Assembly: GCA_023245865.1 (NCBI GenBank)
Contig: JAHFJN010000001.1
Coordinates: 787,637-851,636 of the forward strand
Direction of reading: 5' to 3'
Source of the DNA: Candidatus Peribacteria bacterium
GTDB lineage: Bacteria > Patescibacteriota > Gracilibacteria > Peribacterales > Peribacteraceae
Length of the DNA stretch: 64,000 bases
The translations under genes were made by a program, and so were the position numbers. Under the pieces are notes generated by a model that had not been told where the DNA came from, searched no databases, and saw nothing but the letters and a program-made list of their open reading frames with translations. This document shows, in pieces, positions 8,319 through 18,014 of the stretch (position 1 is its first letter; each line of letters starts with the position of its first letter).

Positions 8319-11300
8319 ATGAGATATACAAACAATATCTCCCGCTCGGCTGTCCTCTCCGTTGCGACCGCTGTGGCAGTCGCGGCACTTTCGAGTGACG
8401 CCCTCCTCGGACGCGTCATGTTCGTGGCAGACGCCAGTCCACAGGAAATGTGTCGATCGGGATGCGCGAGCATGCCCGAGACGACGCGAGCATCCTGCCT
8501 CAGCGGATGTGATTCCATGGGATCGGGCGGTGGGGGAAACTACACGCCTCCTCCTTCCACAGGTGGAAGCTACACACCTCCTGCCGGCAATATGTCACCT
8601 GACGCATGTAAGGCAGGTTGCACGATCGGCAATATGCCAAATGCCACTCCGGAGATGCTGGCATCCTGTATGCGAGGCTGTGATTCGATGGGAACGAGTG
8701 GCGGAATGGGCGGCGGCGGAACCTCATGTTCGCAACCGCAGCCAACCAACTGGCCGGACTGTCAGACGATCTCTTGTGTGAGCAATATGTGGAGCTGCAC
8801 AGTGATGAAATCAGGAGCGGGCGGAGGCTACACAGCACCGGGCAGCGGGATGACAGGCGGCGGCTACACTGTCCCGGGAAGCGGCGGACAGAGCCCCTAC
8901 GACATGTGTAAAACAAACTGTGGCAGCAATAGCGATTGCGTAACGCGCTACTGCGATCCGATGCTCCCGCGAAGTGCTTCTTCTGTGAGCAGCACGATGT
9001 CTGCAACGAACGGCGGCACTTCTGGCACGGAGCGCTGCTTCGTCAGTGCAACATGGAAGCGCACGGACGGCAGCACGTTCGGGGGATCGCTGTCTTGCAC
9101 CAGAAATGGGACAAGCTGGACGGATTGCCGTGAATTTACGGAGAACGGGGCGTCCGTTTCCAACGCGAATGTCAGCAAGTTTGAGGGCTCAACCAGTTGC
9201 TACCTCACGGGCGGCACCTCCGGGACCACCGGTGGCGGCAGCATGGGCAGCAATGCCTCCATGAACGGTGGCATGATGGGTGGAAGCATGATGAAAAACT
9301 GCACCTATCCGCGCGCGCGGATCCGCGTCAACGGCCAGTCGACCGATGCGTCCGTGACGTGCGAAGGAGATTACATCAACTGTCGAGGGCCTAGTGGCAC
9401 CTTGGCGCGAGGAGATATCGATTCCCTCGGTGCCCCGAGCGCATGCGATTCCGGTTGGAACGGTGGCGGAATGAATGGCGGAACGGATCCCTACGCTGCA
9501 TGCAACATGGTTTGTACGGACCCCTCAAAGACGACCGAGGCGAAACGTCCGGAATGCACGCGTCAGTGTGATACGCAATTTGGGAGGGGCATGAATGGCG
9601 GTATGAACGGCGGAGGGTATATGGGAGGAAGCGGACCGCAGCAGTATCGCTGCAAATACCCGAACGGAAAAACACTCTGGTGCACAAGCCCGCATGTGAA
9701 TTGCAGTGAGAGCCAAAATAACGGCGTGATTCTCACCAGCTACCAAGTCGGCGCCAACGGTGGAACGGCTGATTGCGTTATGGAGGGAAGCACGATGAGC
9801 GTGGGGGCAAACGGTGAGGCGATGCAACGCAACTGGAACAACAGTTCCATGGGACAGTATTCTTCGTATGGGACGTACATGCCGATGCCGAACACGACCG
9901 GTGTCTACATTCCTCAATATAACGTGACGTCGCAGTGCGACAACATCCGCGCAAAGATCCCGATGCTCAGCGACATGCCGGAGCTCCAAGATCAAGCAAA
10001 AGCACTGCTGACGCAGTGTGAACAGGGTGGTAAGAAAACGACGAAGACGACAGCGGATCAAGGCAACCAGCTGCGCACCGCGGTCGAGCAGATTCAGCAG
10101 CAAGTGTACGTGCAAAATGCCTGCAACCAGGTGAAGCAGAGCATGCAGGAAGCCGATCATGCGATGACGGTCTTTGCGCCGCAGATGATGAAAAAGGTGA
10201 AGAGCAAGACGGCATTCGAGAAACTGCAGAGCCTGCTCGAGACCGGGCGGTCGATCCTGAGCGATGCTCAGAACGCCGTGCAGCAGAATCAGTGTGACAA
10301 AGCCATTTCGATCATGGACACGATGCAGCCGCAGGTCGGCGATCCGTTCCAGCAAATCGTCATGAATGCCGGGGTGAACGGGGGTGACACGAACTTCGTC
10401 GATTACGCGGACAACGTCGCAACTCTCTCGGAAAATCTTGCAAGCGACGGAGGAAACAATTCAACGCAGATCGCGACGACGATCAAGGCGCGCGGCTACG
10501 ACAAGGGCCAGACAATCGCACTCCTCAGTACCATTGATCGCAGCGTCATCCAGGAATACTTGAATGCCACGGGCGATAAGCAAGGAGGTGCCGACGCACT
10601 GAACGTCGCCGTCCAAACGGGCCTCGGCGCCACGGATACGGAGGATCTCCTCAAGACAAAAAATGCGCTGCTCAAGGAAATAACCGATCTCCAGAATACA
10701 GCCAAGAACCTGAAAGCTGACGTCCAAGCGTCACTCGCAATGATCAAGAACTATATTTTTGATCCTTCCGTGCAAGCGGATGCCAGTGCGCTCATTGCGG
10801 ACGCAGCAACGCTCTCGGCAAAAGAATTGCAAGCACGGTTCGATGTATTGAAGACAAAATCCAATACCCAAGCATGGGGCTTTGGTGATGTGAATGGATA
10901 TGGCGACCACTCATGGGCAGCTGCACACATCAAAGCGACCGTACAGGCGGGGCTCTTCAAGGGAGTGGATGCGAGCGGCAAAGAATTCGCACCTGATCAA
11001 TCGGCGAACGTCGCGCAGGTGATGACGGTCGTCGCACGCGCGCTCGATGTGAATGGCGATGGCTCCTCCCCTGTCTCCACGATTGCCAAGAACTCGCCCG
11101 CATGGGCACAAAGTGCGGCATCAGGTCTGGAGGATAACGGTGTGGATCTTGCCACTATCTTTGAGGACAGCAAGCCCGGCGACGCGGCGACGCGCATTGA
11201 AATCGCGCGCTTGATCACTTCGGCCTTCTCGCTGCCGGAGGGCGACACCTCCGCGGTTGCAGACTACAAGGATGTGCAGGGGCTCTCGGAGGAAGATCAA

Positions 11301-11822
11301 TTGGCTGTCGCCACGGTGGTTGAGGCCGGAATCATGACCGGCACCGACGGTGCCTTCGATCCCGATGGTATTTTCAATCGCGCACAATTTGCCACGGTGA
11401 TGGACCGCGTCCTGTCATGGGAGAACGCTGATCAGGTATCTGCTTCAGGGGGCACAACCCCATCTCAGAATGTCTCGAATACCACTGGACAATCGGCAGA
11501 AACAAGCTCCGAGACTACTCATGCCGCGGCACCTGCAAAACCGACGGAGCCTTCTATGAATCTGAACGAGATGAAGGAGAGTGATGTGAATATCGCGCGC
11601 GCTGTCGTTGCACAGTGGATCGGACTCCACAAGAGAACGGATCCTCTCTACAACGACGCAGTGAAAACACAGAAAGAATTGGACAGTTTCTACACCGGAG
11701 TCATCAGCGGTTACAAGAGTACGATCGGCTTGACATTCGATGTCCAAAATCAGCTCAGTGACGAACGATTCAAGACATTGAAGAAGATTTTGATTGAACA
11801 GGAAATGGGCGCGGCACAGTAA
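8319..11822 (+). CDS. Large secreted surface protein: Cys-rich N-terminal repeats, Gly/Met/Asn-rich linkers, coiled-coil region, SLH-like domains
   Basis: Repeated CxxxC...CxxxC units (CRSGCASMPETTRASCLSGCDSMG, CKAGCTIGNMPNATPEMLASCMRGCDSMG, CNMVCTDPSKTTEAKRPECTRQCDTQFG); GFGDVNGYGDHSWAAAHIKATVQAGLFKGVDASGKEFAPDQSANVAQVMTVVARAL resembles an SLH motif. Confidence 0.8.
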   Translation: MRYTNNISRSAVLSVATAVAVAALSSDALLGRVMFVADASPQEMCRSGCASMPETTRASCLSGCDSMGSGGGGNYTPPPSTGGSYTPPAGNMSPDACKAGCTIGNMPNATPEMLASCMRGCDSMGTSGGMGGGGTSCSQPQPTNWPDCQTISCVSNMWSCTVMKSGAGGGYTAPGSGMTGGGYTVPGSGGQSPYDMCKTNCGSNSDCVTRYCDPMLPRSASSVSSTMSATNGGTSGTERCFVSATWKRTDGSTFGGSLSCTRNGTSWTDCREFTENGASVSNANVSKFEGSTSCYLTGGTSGTTGGGSMGSNASMNGGMMGGSMMKNCTYPRARIRVNGQSTDASVTCEGDYINCRGPSGTLARGDIDSLGAPSACDSGWNGGGMNGGTDPYAACNMVCTDPSKTTEAKRPECTRQCDTQFGRGMNGGMNGGGYMGGSGPQQYRCKYPNGKTLWCTSPHVNCSESQNNGVILTSYQVGANGGTADCVMEGSTMSVGANGEAMQRNWNNSSMGQYSSYGTYMPMPNTTGVYIPQYNVTSQCDNIRAKIPMLSDMPELQDQAKALLTQCEQGGKKTTKTTADQGNQLRTAVEQIQQQVYVQNACNQVKQSMQEADHAMTVFAPQMMKKVKSKTAFEKLQSLLETGRSILSDAQNAVQQNQCDKAISIMDTMQPQVGDPFQQIVMNAGVNGGDTNFVDYADNVATLSENLASDGGNNSTQIATTIKARGYDKGQTIALLSTIDRSVIQEYLNATGDKQGGADALNVAVQTGLGATDTEDLLKTKNALLKEITDLQNTAKNLKADVQASLAMIKNYIFDPSVQADASALIADAATLSAKELQARFDVLKTKSNTQAWGFGDVNGYGDHSWAAAHIKATVQAGLFKGVDASGKEFAPDQSANVAQVMTVVARALDVNGDGSSPVSTIAKNSPAWAQSAASGLEDNGVDLATIFEDSKPGDAATRIEIARLITSAFSLPEGDTSAVADYKDVQGLSEEDQLAVATVVEAGIMTGTDGAFDPDGIFNRAQFATVMDRVLSWENADQVSASGGTTPSQNVSNTTGQSAETSSETTHAAAPAKPTEPSMNLNEMKESDVNIARAVVAQWIGLHKRTDPLYNDAVKTQKELDSFYTGVISGYKSTIGLTFDVQNQLSDERFKTLKKILIEQEMGAAQ

Positions 11823-11840
11823 GTAAATGAAATGTCGTAC

Positions 11841-11872
11841 GGAGAGGCGTAGCGCGCTACGCCTCTCCTTTG
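11841..11872 (+). terminator. Rho-independent-like terminator
   Basis: ggagaggcgtagc-gc-gctacgcctctcc followed by ttt, just after the stop at 11822. Confidence 0.75.
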
Positions 11873-11888
11873 CTATACTGAACATTCC

Positions 11889-12434
11889 ATGAGCATCGTC
11901 ACCAAAACCGGCGACAAAGGAGAGACCGGGCTCTACGGCGGGCGCAGGGTGAGCAAAGCAAAAACACGGATGCACGCGATAGGCAGCCTCGACGAACTGA
12001 GTGCAATCCTCGGACTTGTCCTTGCGGAGCGCATGCTGCCGCCGACCCTCCGCATAGGACTGGTGCGGATTCAGAATCAGCTCTTTACGCTCGGTGCGGA
12101 TCTCGCAACGCCTCTCACGCCCCCGACCCCGACGAAACGGATCTTGGAAAAGCATGTCCATGAACTCGAAGAATGGATTGCAGAGTGGGAAGCGCGTCTG
12201 CCCCCGCTTACAAAATTTATCTTGCCGGGTGGGAGCAAAATCGGGGCCGAGCTCCACGTTTCACGTACCGTGTGCCGCCGCGCGGAACGGTGGATTGTAG
12301 CGGTGAAGGAAACCGAAGACGTGAATCCGCACGCACTCATATACATCAATCGCCTGAGTGATCTTCTGTTCTTGTTGGCGCGGGCGGTGAATAAAGAGGG
12401 GGACGTACAAGAGAGGGAGGTGGAATATACATAA
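11889..12434 (+). CDS. PduO-type ATP:cob(I)alamin adenosyltransferase
   Basis: MSIVTKTGDKGETGLYGGRRVSKAKTRMHAIGSLDELSAILGL...; FILPGGSKIGAELHVSRTVCRRAERWIV; INRLSDLLFLLARAVN. Confidence 0.93.
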   Translation: MSIVTKTGDKGETGLYGGRRVSKAKTRMHAIGSLDELSAILGLVLAERMLPPTLRIGLVRIQNQLFTLGADLATPLTPPTPTKRILEKHVHELEEWIAEWEARLPPLTKFILPGGSKIGAELHVSRTVCRRAERWIVAVKETEDVNPHALIYINRLSDLLFLLARAVNKEGDVQEREVEYT

Positions 12435-12506
12435 CAAGAAAGGACAACTCCCCTTGACCATCTTCCTCGGAATGGGTACTTTGCATGCCCGGTTCCCCTC
12501 CTCACA

Positions 12507-12650
12507 ATGCTTGGAAAATTAAAATGGCGCAGAAGACTCCGCAGGCATGGATTCCTCCACCGCATGAAAACAAGTGACGGCCGCAAAGTTCTGAGTCGTC
12601 GTCGCGCCAGCGGCCGCAAGCGCCTGACGGTGCAGAAGAAGGGGAAATAG
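12507..12650 (+). CDS. rpmH: 50S ribosomal protein L34 (47 aa)
   Basis: [48 protein letters not shown]34 signature HGF..RM.T..GRKVL..RR..GRKRL; below the ORF-track cutoff. Confidence 0.93.
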   Translation: MLGKLKWRRRLRRHGFLHRMKTSDGRKVLSRRRASGRKRLTVQKKGK

Positions 12651-12654
12651 GAAT

Positions 12655-12748
12655 ATCGGAATAACGGGGATTGGAATAACGGGGCCCCTGTTACCCCGTT
12701 ACTCTGTTATTCTGTTACTCTGTTACACCGTTACTCTGTTATTCTACA
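12655..12748. repeat. Tandem/inverted micro-repeat (gaataacgg / ccgttactctgttattctg family)
   Basis: Period about 8; same family at 19848-19905 and 49921-49995. Confidence 0.85.
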
Positions 12749-12751
12749 TTC

Positions 12752-13045
12752 ATGCTCCGCTACCTCCACTCCCTCTCGGCTGTTCTGTTTTACCTTCTTG
12801 GCGGGAGTATGTTTGCGCTCTACCAGCTCACCTACAACGGCATTGCCGTGACAACAAGTATGGAGTGGATGCGAATCGGTACGTTGCCTCTTCTGCTCGC
12901 AGGAATGCTCTTTGGGGGACTCAGCATCTATCAGTCGCTCGCAGGCAATGAGGGACGATCCTGGAAAATCGGCCTGCTCGTAGGACTGCCGCTGCTCTGC
13001 CTCTTTGTGATCTTTGTTTCGATCAATTTCCGCCCACTCCCCTGA
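12752..13045 (+). CDS. Hypothetical membrane protein (97 aa)
   Basis: Three hydrophobic segments; stop/start overlap with the downstream M16 peptidase gene. Confidence 0.7.
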   Translation: MLRYLHSLSAVLFYLLGGSMFALYQLTYNGIAVTTSMEWMRIGTLPLLLAGMLFGGLSIYQSLAGNEGRSWKIGLLVGLPLLCLFVIFVSINFRPLP

Positions 13046-14316
13046 TGCACAGTATGTATGCACTCGAACGCCTCGTCTCAGGGCTCCCCATCCTCACTGC
13101 ACCGGTCGAAGGAACCGCAGCCGTCACGGTGATGGTCTTTGCAAAAGCAGGATCGCGGTACGAAAAAGACAGCGAGCGCGGCATCAGTCATTTTTTGGAA
13201 CACATGTTCTTTAAGGGCGGAAACAAATTCAAGACAACGGAGGAGGTGAGCGCCGCAATCGACGGCGTCGGGGGCGACTTCAACGCGTTCACGGGGAAAG
13301 AATATGCAGGCTACTACGTGAAAGTCTCCGCGGATCAGACCGAACTCGCGTGCGATGTCCTGAGCGACATGCTGCTCCACGCAAGTTTTCCGCCGGAGGA
13401 GATCGACAAAGAACGCGGCGTGATCATGGAAGAAGAACGCATGTACCAAGACACCCCCATGTACCGCGCGGGGTGGGATTTCGAGGAGCTGCTGTTTGGC
13501 GATCACCCGCTCGGCTGGGACACCATCGGCACCGAGAAAGTGATCAAGTCCGTGCAGCAGAAAGACTTCAAGAAGCACCGCGACGCCCTCTATGGACCGA
13601 AAAGCTGCGTGCTTACGTTTGCAGGAAAAGTCACGCCGGAGGAATCACTCGCATACGCGAAACGTTTTTTTGACCCCCTCGCGGGCGGACAAGATCACAC
13701 CTTCGAGCCGCTCACCAAATTTGGTCCGGAGCGCATCTTCTTGCGCGAGAAGAACACCGAGCAAGCGCACCTCGTTCTCGGGGTCCCCGGCATCTCCTCG
13801 CTGGACTCTGATCACTTCGTGCATAAAATTCTTGCCATCATTCTCGGCGGCAACATGAGCTCGCGAATGTTCCTGCGGATCCGCGAGGCCAAAGGACTCT
13901 GCTACTACATTTCGACCGAGACTGATAATTACCTCGATGCGGGCGCGCTCTCTACGCGCGCGGGTGTGGATCAGTCGCGTCTCGACGAGGCGATCAGCTC
14001 GATCATCCATGAATACCTCCTCTGCGCAAAAGAAGGCGTGACCGAGGAAGAGCTCAAGCGCGCGAAGGATTTTTTGAAAGGCAAAATCACGCTCAGTATG
14101 GAGGACTGCGAAGAGCGCGCGCACTTCTACGGCAAGCAACAACTGCTCTATCCGCATGTGCGCGATATTCCGGATTACTTTCAGGAAATCGATGCCGTCA
14201 CAAAAGAGCGCGTCGACGCGCTTGCGAAGAAATTATTGAAGCAGGAGGAATTGCGGTTGGTGGTGATCGGGAAGGATGGGAATAAAACGAGGTTTGAGAA
14301 GTTACTGCGCGCCTAA
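13045..14316 (+). CDS. M16 family (insulinase-like) zinc peptidase
   Basis: GISHFLEHMFFKGGNKFKTTEEVSAAIDGVGGDFNAFTGKEYAGYYVKV (HxxEH). Confidence 0.94.
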   Translation: MHSMYALERLVSGLPILTAPVEGTAAVTVMVFAKAGSRYEKDSERGISHFLEHMFFKGGNKFKTTEEVSAAIDGVGGDFNAFTGKEYAGYYVKVSADQTELACDVLSDMLLHASFPPEEIDKERGVIMEEERMYQDTPMYRAGWDFEELLFGDHPLGWDTIGTEKVIKSVQQKDFKKHRDALYGPKSCVLTFAGKVTPEESLAYAKRFFDPLAGGQDHTFEPLTKFGPERIFLREKNTEQAHLVLGVPGISSLDSDHFVHKILAIILGGNMSSRMFLRIREAKGLCYYISTETDNYLDAGALSTRAGVDQSRLDEAISSIIHEYLLCAKEGVTEEELKRAKDFLKGKITLSMEDCEERAHFYGKQQLLYPHVRDIPDYFQEIDAVTKERVDALAKKLLKQEELRLVVIGKDGNKTRFEKLLRA

Positions 14317-16179
14317 TTGTTGTAGCGCACTCATGGCACTGCGATTCTTCGGATCGATCGCGAGGACTGCGCGGAACTGCGCGACGGCTTTCGCCTGCTC
14401 CCCCGTCTGATAGTAGAGAAGCGCCACATTGATCCGTGCGCCGATCGCACGCGGCTCGAGACTGATCGCTCGTTCGTACGCCACGATCGCCGCATGAAAA
14501 TCGCTCAGGTGCGTCTCTGCAATGCCGAGGTTATAGAGCGCGTCGGGGAAGTACGGATTGATGACGAGCGCGGCTTCATACTGTGCCTTAGCCTGCGCGT
14601 AGTCCCCTTCGTCTGCATAAAGCGCACCGAGATTCACATAAACTTCCTCGTACGTGGGATCCGCGGCGAGTGCATTTTTATATTCCCGCTGCGCCTCGGT
14701 CAGTTTTCCTTCCTCCCCGTACACAATTCCGAGACCGAAATGAGCAAATGGATCTTTCGGATCAAGTTGTAATGCGTGCATGTATGCATCGATCGCTTCG
14801 GAGTATCTTTTTTCTTTCCGGTACGCCGCGCCGAGGTTGCTCAGTGTGCGCGGGTGCGGTCGGATGGCGAGGGCCTTTTTGTATTCTTCGATCGCATGCG
14901 CATTATCTCCATCCAATCTGTACATGTTCCCGAGATTATTATGCGCGACATGCGAAGAGTCGGGGTAGATTGCCAGCACGTTCTCAAAAAGCGTGCGCGT
15001 GTTGGTCCAGACGAGGGATTGGGCATGGGCGCGGAGACTTAAAACGAAGAGACAAGAGACAAGAAACAAGAAACAAATTTGTCTCTTGCATCTTGTATCT
15101 TGGAAATTCGTACCCATCATTGCCCCCACCGCAATCAACACCCCGATCGACGGCACATACACGTACCGATCGGACGCGAAGTAGATATCGAGCTGTCCGC
15201 CCTTCGCAAAGTTTAAAAGTGTCGGAGCGACCGTGAGAAGATAGAAAAAGATTCCGCACGCGGCGACGCGGTTTCTGCGGAGGAGCCATATGCCAAGGAG
15301 CAGCACGAGGAAAGCAATGATCATCGGCACATAAAAATCACTGGAGGTGATTGTGATCGCCTTCGTATACGGGTAGAGCACCGAAAGATCGGTCGGCCAG
15401 AAGAATTTCTCCAGGTAGAACGCTGTGCTCTTAAACGCCATCAGTATTTTCGCACTCACGGTCGAGGACGCGATCACCCCCTTCTTCCCAATAACAGCGA
15501 CGAGACCGACCACGAACGAAAGCACCGCGTACGGAATCTTGTCCATCCACATCGCGCGATCCGCCTTTCGCCCTTGTGCATAGTCGAAGAGGAGCAGAAC
15601 AACCGGGAGCGTCGCGATCATCGCTTTACTGAGGAGCCCGAGGAGAAAGAGGATGATACTGACGTAGTACCACTTTCTTCCCTCTCCTCTATACATATAC
15701 GCAACGATCGCCCCGAGGAAGAAAAACGTACTCAGGACATCCTTCCGCGCGCTCGCCCACAGGACAGCTTCTGTGTGGAGCGGATGCACGAGGAATAGTA
15801 GGCCACAGAAGAGAGCAATCCATCGTCGGCGGAGAAGCAGAAGCAGAGTCCACGCGACGAGCAATGCATTGAGGGTGTGGAGGAGGAGATTGTCGAAGTG
15901 ATACAGAAAGGGGTGCACGCCCGTGAGGAAATACTCCACTTGATACGTGAAAAAGGTGACGGGGATGTAGAGCTCCGGATCAAAATGCGTGAAGATCCAT
16001 CGAATGGTACCGGGTGTGATGGCGCGGATCGCAGGATTTTCGTAGATGAGCATACCGTCATCCCACCGGACAAAGGGGTTCCACAGTGACCACCCGTAGA
16101 TGGCAGCTGCGATTGCAAAGAAGAAGACAATGATGCCAAATACTCTCTGAAATGATGGCAGTTTGGCGGGCTCATCCAT
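14302..16179 (-). CDS. Polytopic membrane protein with C-terminal TPR repeats (TMTC/PMT-like)
   Basis: N-terminal WNPFVRWDDGMLIYENPAIR plus many TM segments; C-terminal repeats such as DSSHVAHNNLGNMYRLDGDNAHAIEEYKKALAIRP. Confidence 0.85.
   Translation of the reverse strand: MDEPAKLPSFQRVFGIIVFFFAIAAAIYGWSLWNPFVRWDDGMLIYENPAIRAITPGTIRWIFTHFDPELYIPVTFFTYQVEYFLTGVHPFLYHFDNLLLHTLNALLVAWTLLLLLRRRWIALFCGLLFLVHPLHTEAVLWASARKDVLSTFFFLGAIVAYMYRGEGRKWYYVSIILFLLGLLSKAMIATLPVVLLLFDYAQGRKADRAMWMDKIPYAVLSFVVGLVAVIGKKGVIASSTVSAKILMAFKSTAFYLEKFFWPTDLSVLYPYTKAITITSSDFYVPMIIAFLVLLLGIWLLRRNRVAACGIFFYLLTVAPTLLNFAKGGQLDIYFASDRYVYVPSIGVLIAVGAMMGTNFQDTRCKRQICFLFLVSCLFVLSLRAHAQSLVWTNTRTLFENVLAIYPDSSHVAHNNLGNMYRLDGDNAHAIEEYKKALAIRPHPRTLSNLGAAYRKEKRYSEAIDAYMHALQLDPKDPFAHFGLGIVYGEEGKLTEAQREYKNALAADPTYEEVYVNLGALYADEGDYAQAKAQYEAALVINPYFPDALYNLGIAETHLSDFHAAIVAYERAISLEPRAIGARINVALLYYQTGEQAKAVAQFRAVLAIDPKNRSAMSALQQLGAQ
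15047..15103. repeat. Heptamer micro-repeat hairpin inside the TPR membrane-protein gene
   Basis: gagacaagagacaagaaacaagaaacaaatttgtctcttgcatcttgtatcttgg. Confidence 0.9.
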
Positions 16180-16207
16180 ACAATCAATCTACAATTCCTT
16201 CGTTCCT

Positions 16208-16795
16208 ATGTACACACGCTCCCTCCTCTCGCTCTTCTCGTTCTTTTTATTCCTCCTTGTCCTCCCATCCGCTTCCGCACAACAAGCAATCGCAAGCGGA
16301 ACCGCCACGACCGATGACGTCATGCAGCAGTTGCAACAGTACGCAGCGCAGCATCCGTGCCTCAGCAAAGTGATGGACAAGAATAAATGTTTCTCGGACA
16401 TGACCAAGCGATTGAGGGAATTGGACGGACTCTACCACGATGCGGAATTTATCGAGCACAACGCATGGCACGATATGTATGACCCCGAAGGGATCACGCC
16501 GGCGACGATCAAGCGCCACCTCGATCACCACACCGAAATGACTGCGAAGGTTGCCGCGTGGAGCGCGCTGGAGCGTCAAATCACCCAAGAATACAAGAGT
16601 GCAACGAAGCCGATTGCGAGCGAGAAAAATACCAAGACACCCGGCTACAGCAAAGCACTCGACGGCTCGGATCTTGATGGTGCAAAAAAGAAATGTACGA
16701 CCGCAAAGTATTCCCTGCCCGATCGGATCTGTCTGAAGCACGCGCTCAAGTTGGTGGATCCGAAAGCAGCCGCATTGCGCACAAGAAGGCGATGA
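16208..16795 (+). CDS. Hypothetical secreted protein
   Basis: Signal peptide MYTRSLLSLFSFFLFLLVLPSASAQ; four Cys in mature part. Confidence 0.7.
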   Translation: MYTRSLLSLFSFFLFLLVLPSASAQQAIASGTATTDDVMQQLQQYAAQHPCLSKVMDKNKCFSDMTKRLRELDGLYHDAEFIEHNAWHDMYDPEGITPATIKRHLDHHTEMTAKVAAWSALERQITQEYKSATKPIASEKNTKTPGYSKALDGSDLDGAKKKCTTAKYSLPDRICLKHALKLVDPKAAALRTRRR

Positions 16796-16814
16796 GGAAT
16801 AATGCCCGCACTCT

Positions 16815-17237
16815 ATGATGGAACGCACCCTCATTCTTCTCAAGCCCGACGCCGTCGGTAAAAAGATCTGCGGCAACGTGATCGCACGCTTTGAGTCGGC
16901 AGGCCTCACGATCCGCGGCTGCAAGATGATGCATTTGGACCCCAAAATTCTTCGCGATCACTACGCGCACATCGCCGATAAACCTTTCTACCCCGACGTG
17001 GAGGCCTTCATGAAGTCCACTCCCGTGATCGCACTCGTCCTCGAAGGACCCGATGTCGTTGCGCAGGTTCGCGACATGCTCGGCGTCACGGACAGTCGCA
17101 AAGCCGCCCCGGGAACGATCCGCAGTGAACTCGGCGTCGATATGATGGTAAACGTCGCGCATGCGTCGGACAGCATCGAAGCCGCGGACAGCGAGATCCA
17201 TCGATTTTTTGCGGAGGAGGAGTTGTTTGAATATTAA
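16815..17237 (+). CDS. ndk: Nucleoside diphosphate kinase
   Basis: MMERTLILLKPDAVGKKICGNVIARFE...; variant NVAHASDS in the active-site His region. Confidence 0.95.
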   Translation: MMERTLILLKPDAVGKKICGNVIARFESAGLTIRGCKMMHLDPKILRDHYAHIADKPFYPDVEAFMKSTPVIALVLEGPDVVAQVRDMLGVTDSRKAAPGTIRSELGVDMMVNVAHASDSIEAADSEIHRFFAEEELFEY

Positions 17238-17279
17238 CCTCCTCTCCCCTTGGGGGAGAGGAAAGAGGTGAGGGGCATT

Positions 17280-17999
17280 TCAATGTTTTTTCGCCGCAGC
17301 GATCGCTTCTGCTTTTGCCTCTGCAAGCAAATGTCCTTCTCCGGGTAATACCAACGAAGGTATCTGCTGCTCTTGCACATTGTCATTTCTGATATCAAGC
17401 ACAAGTCCGCGCATCACGCGCCATTCCACGGGCAATGCCAGGTCTTGCAAGTCGTCAACCTTGGCCTTCGCAAACACGGGGACATTTCCGGATTGCACGA
17501 TGGGTCCTGCATCAATTTCGGAGATCGATCTGTGTGCAACGACCACGGTCTTTGAAAATGTGCGACCCGTGGCATCCAAAACTTTGTCGCGGAATCGAAG
17601 TACCGCATCGTGCACAGTCTTTCCCGCCATTTTTTCTCCGCCGAATTCCGGTGTGAGGCCCGGATGCTGATTGAAAATGCGTCCCTTGAAAGCCGATGTG
17701 ACATTGTCTGGCGTCTTCGGCATCCATCCACACTGCAAAACATGGGTAACCCCATGATGATGCAAAATTTCGAGAATTCTTTCTCCAAATCCCATCGGAT
17801 CATCCGGAAAATCCTTCAGGCGAACGACATACGTGGGGATCTCGAATTCCCGCATCTTGCCGACATTGCCTGCGTTCGTAAGGCTGGAAATAGCGCAGCC
17901 GATCTCCACACCATCAATGTTAGGTCCGCAAACCTCCGTCGCGAGATATTTCGCCGTTGTTCCGCCGCCGCTCGCGAGGAGCCCGAGTCGTATGGACAT
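17280..17999 (-). CDS. Formyltransferase family protein (PurN/GART-like)
   Basis: RLGLLASGGGTTAKYL...; VLQCGWMPKTPDNVTSAFKGRIFNQHPGLTPEFGG; VHDAVLRF...DAGPIVQSGNVPV. Confidence 0.8.
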   Translation of the reverse strand: MSIRLGLLASGGGTTAKYLATEVCGPNIDGVEIGCAISSLTNAGNVGKMREFEIPTYVVRLKDFPDDPMGFGERILEILHHHGVTHVLQCGWMPKTPDNVTSAFKGRIFNQHPGLTPEFGGEKMAGKTVHDAVLRFRDKVLDATGRTFSKTVVVAHRSISEIDAGPIVQSGNVPVFAKAKVDDLQDLALPVEWRVMRGLVLDIRNDNVQEQQIPSLVLPGEGHLLAEAKAEAIAAAKKH

Positions 18000-18014
18000 A
18001 GGGGGCCGAGCTTA

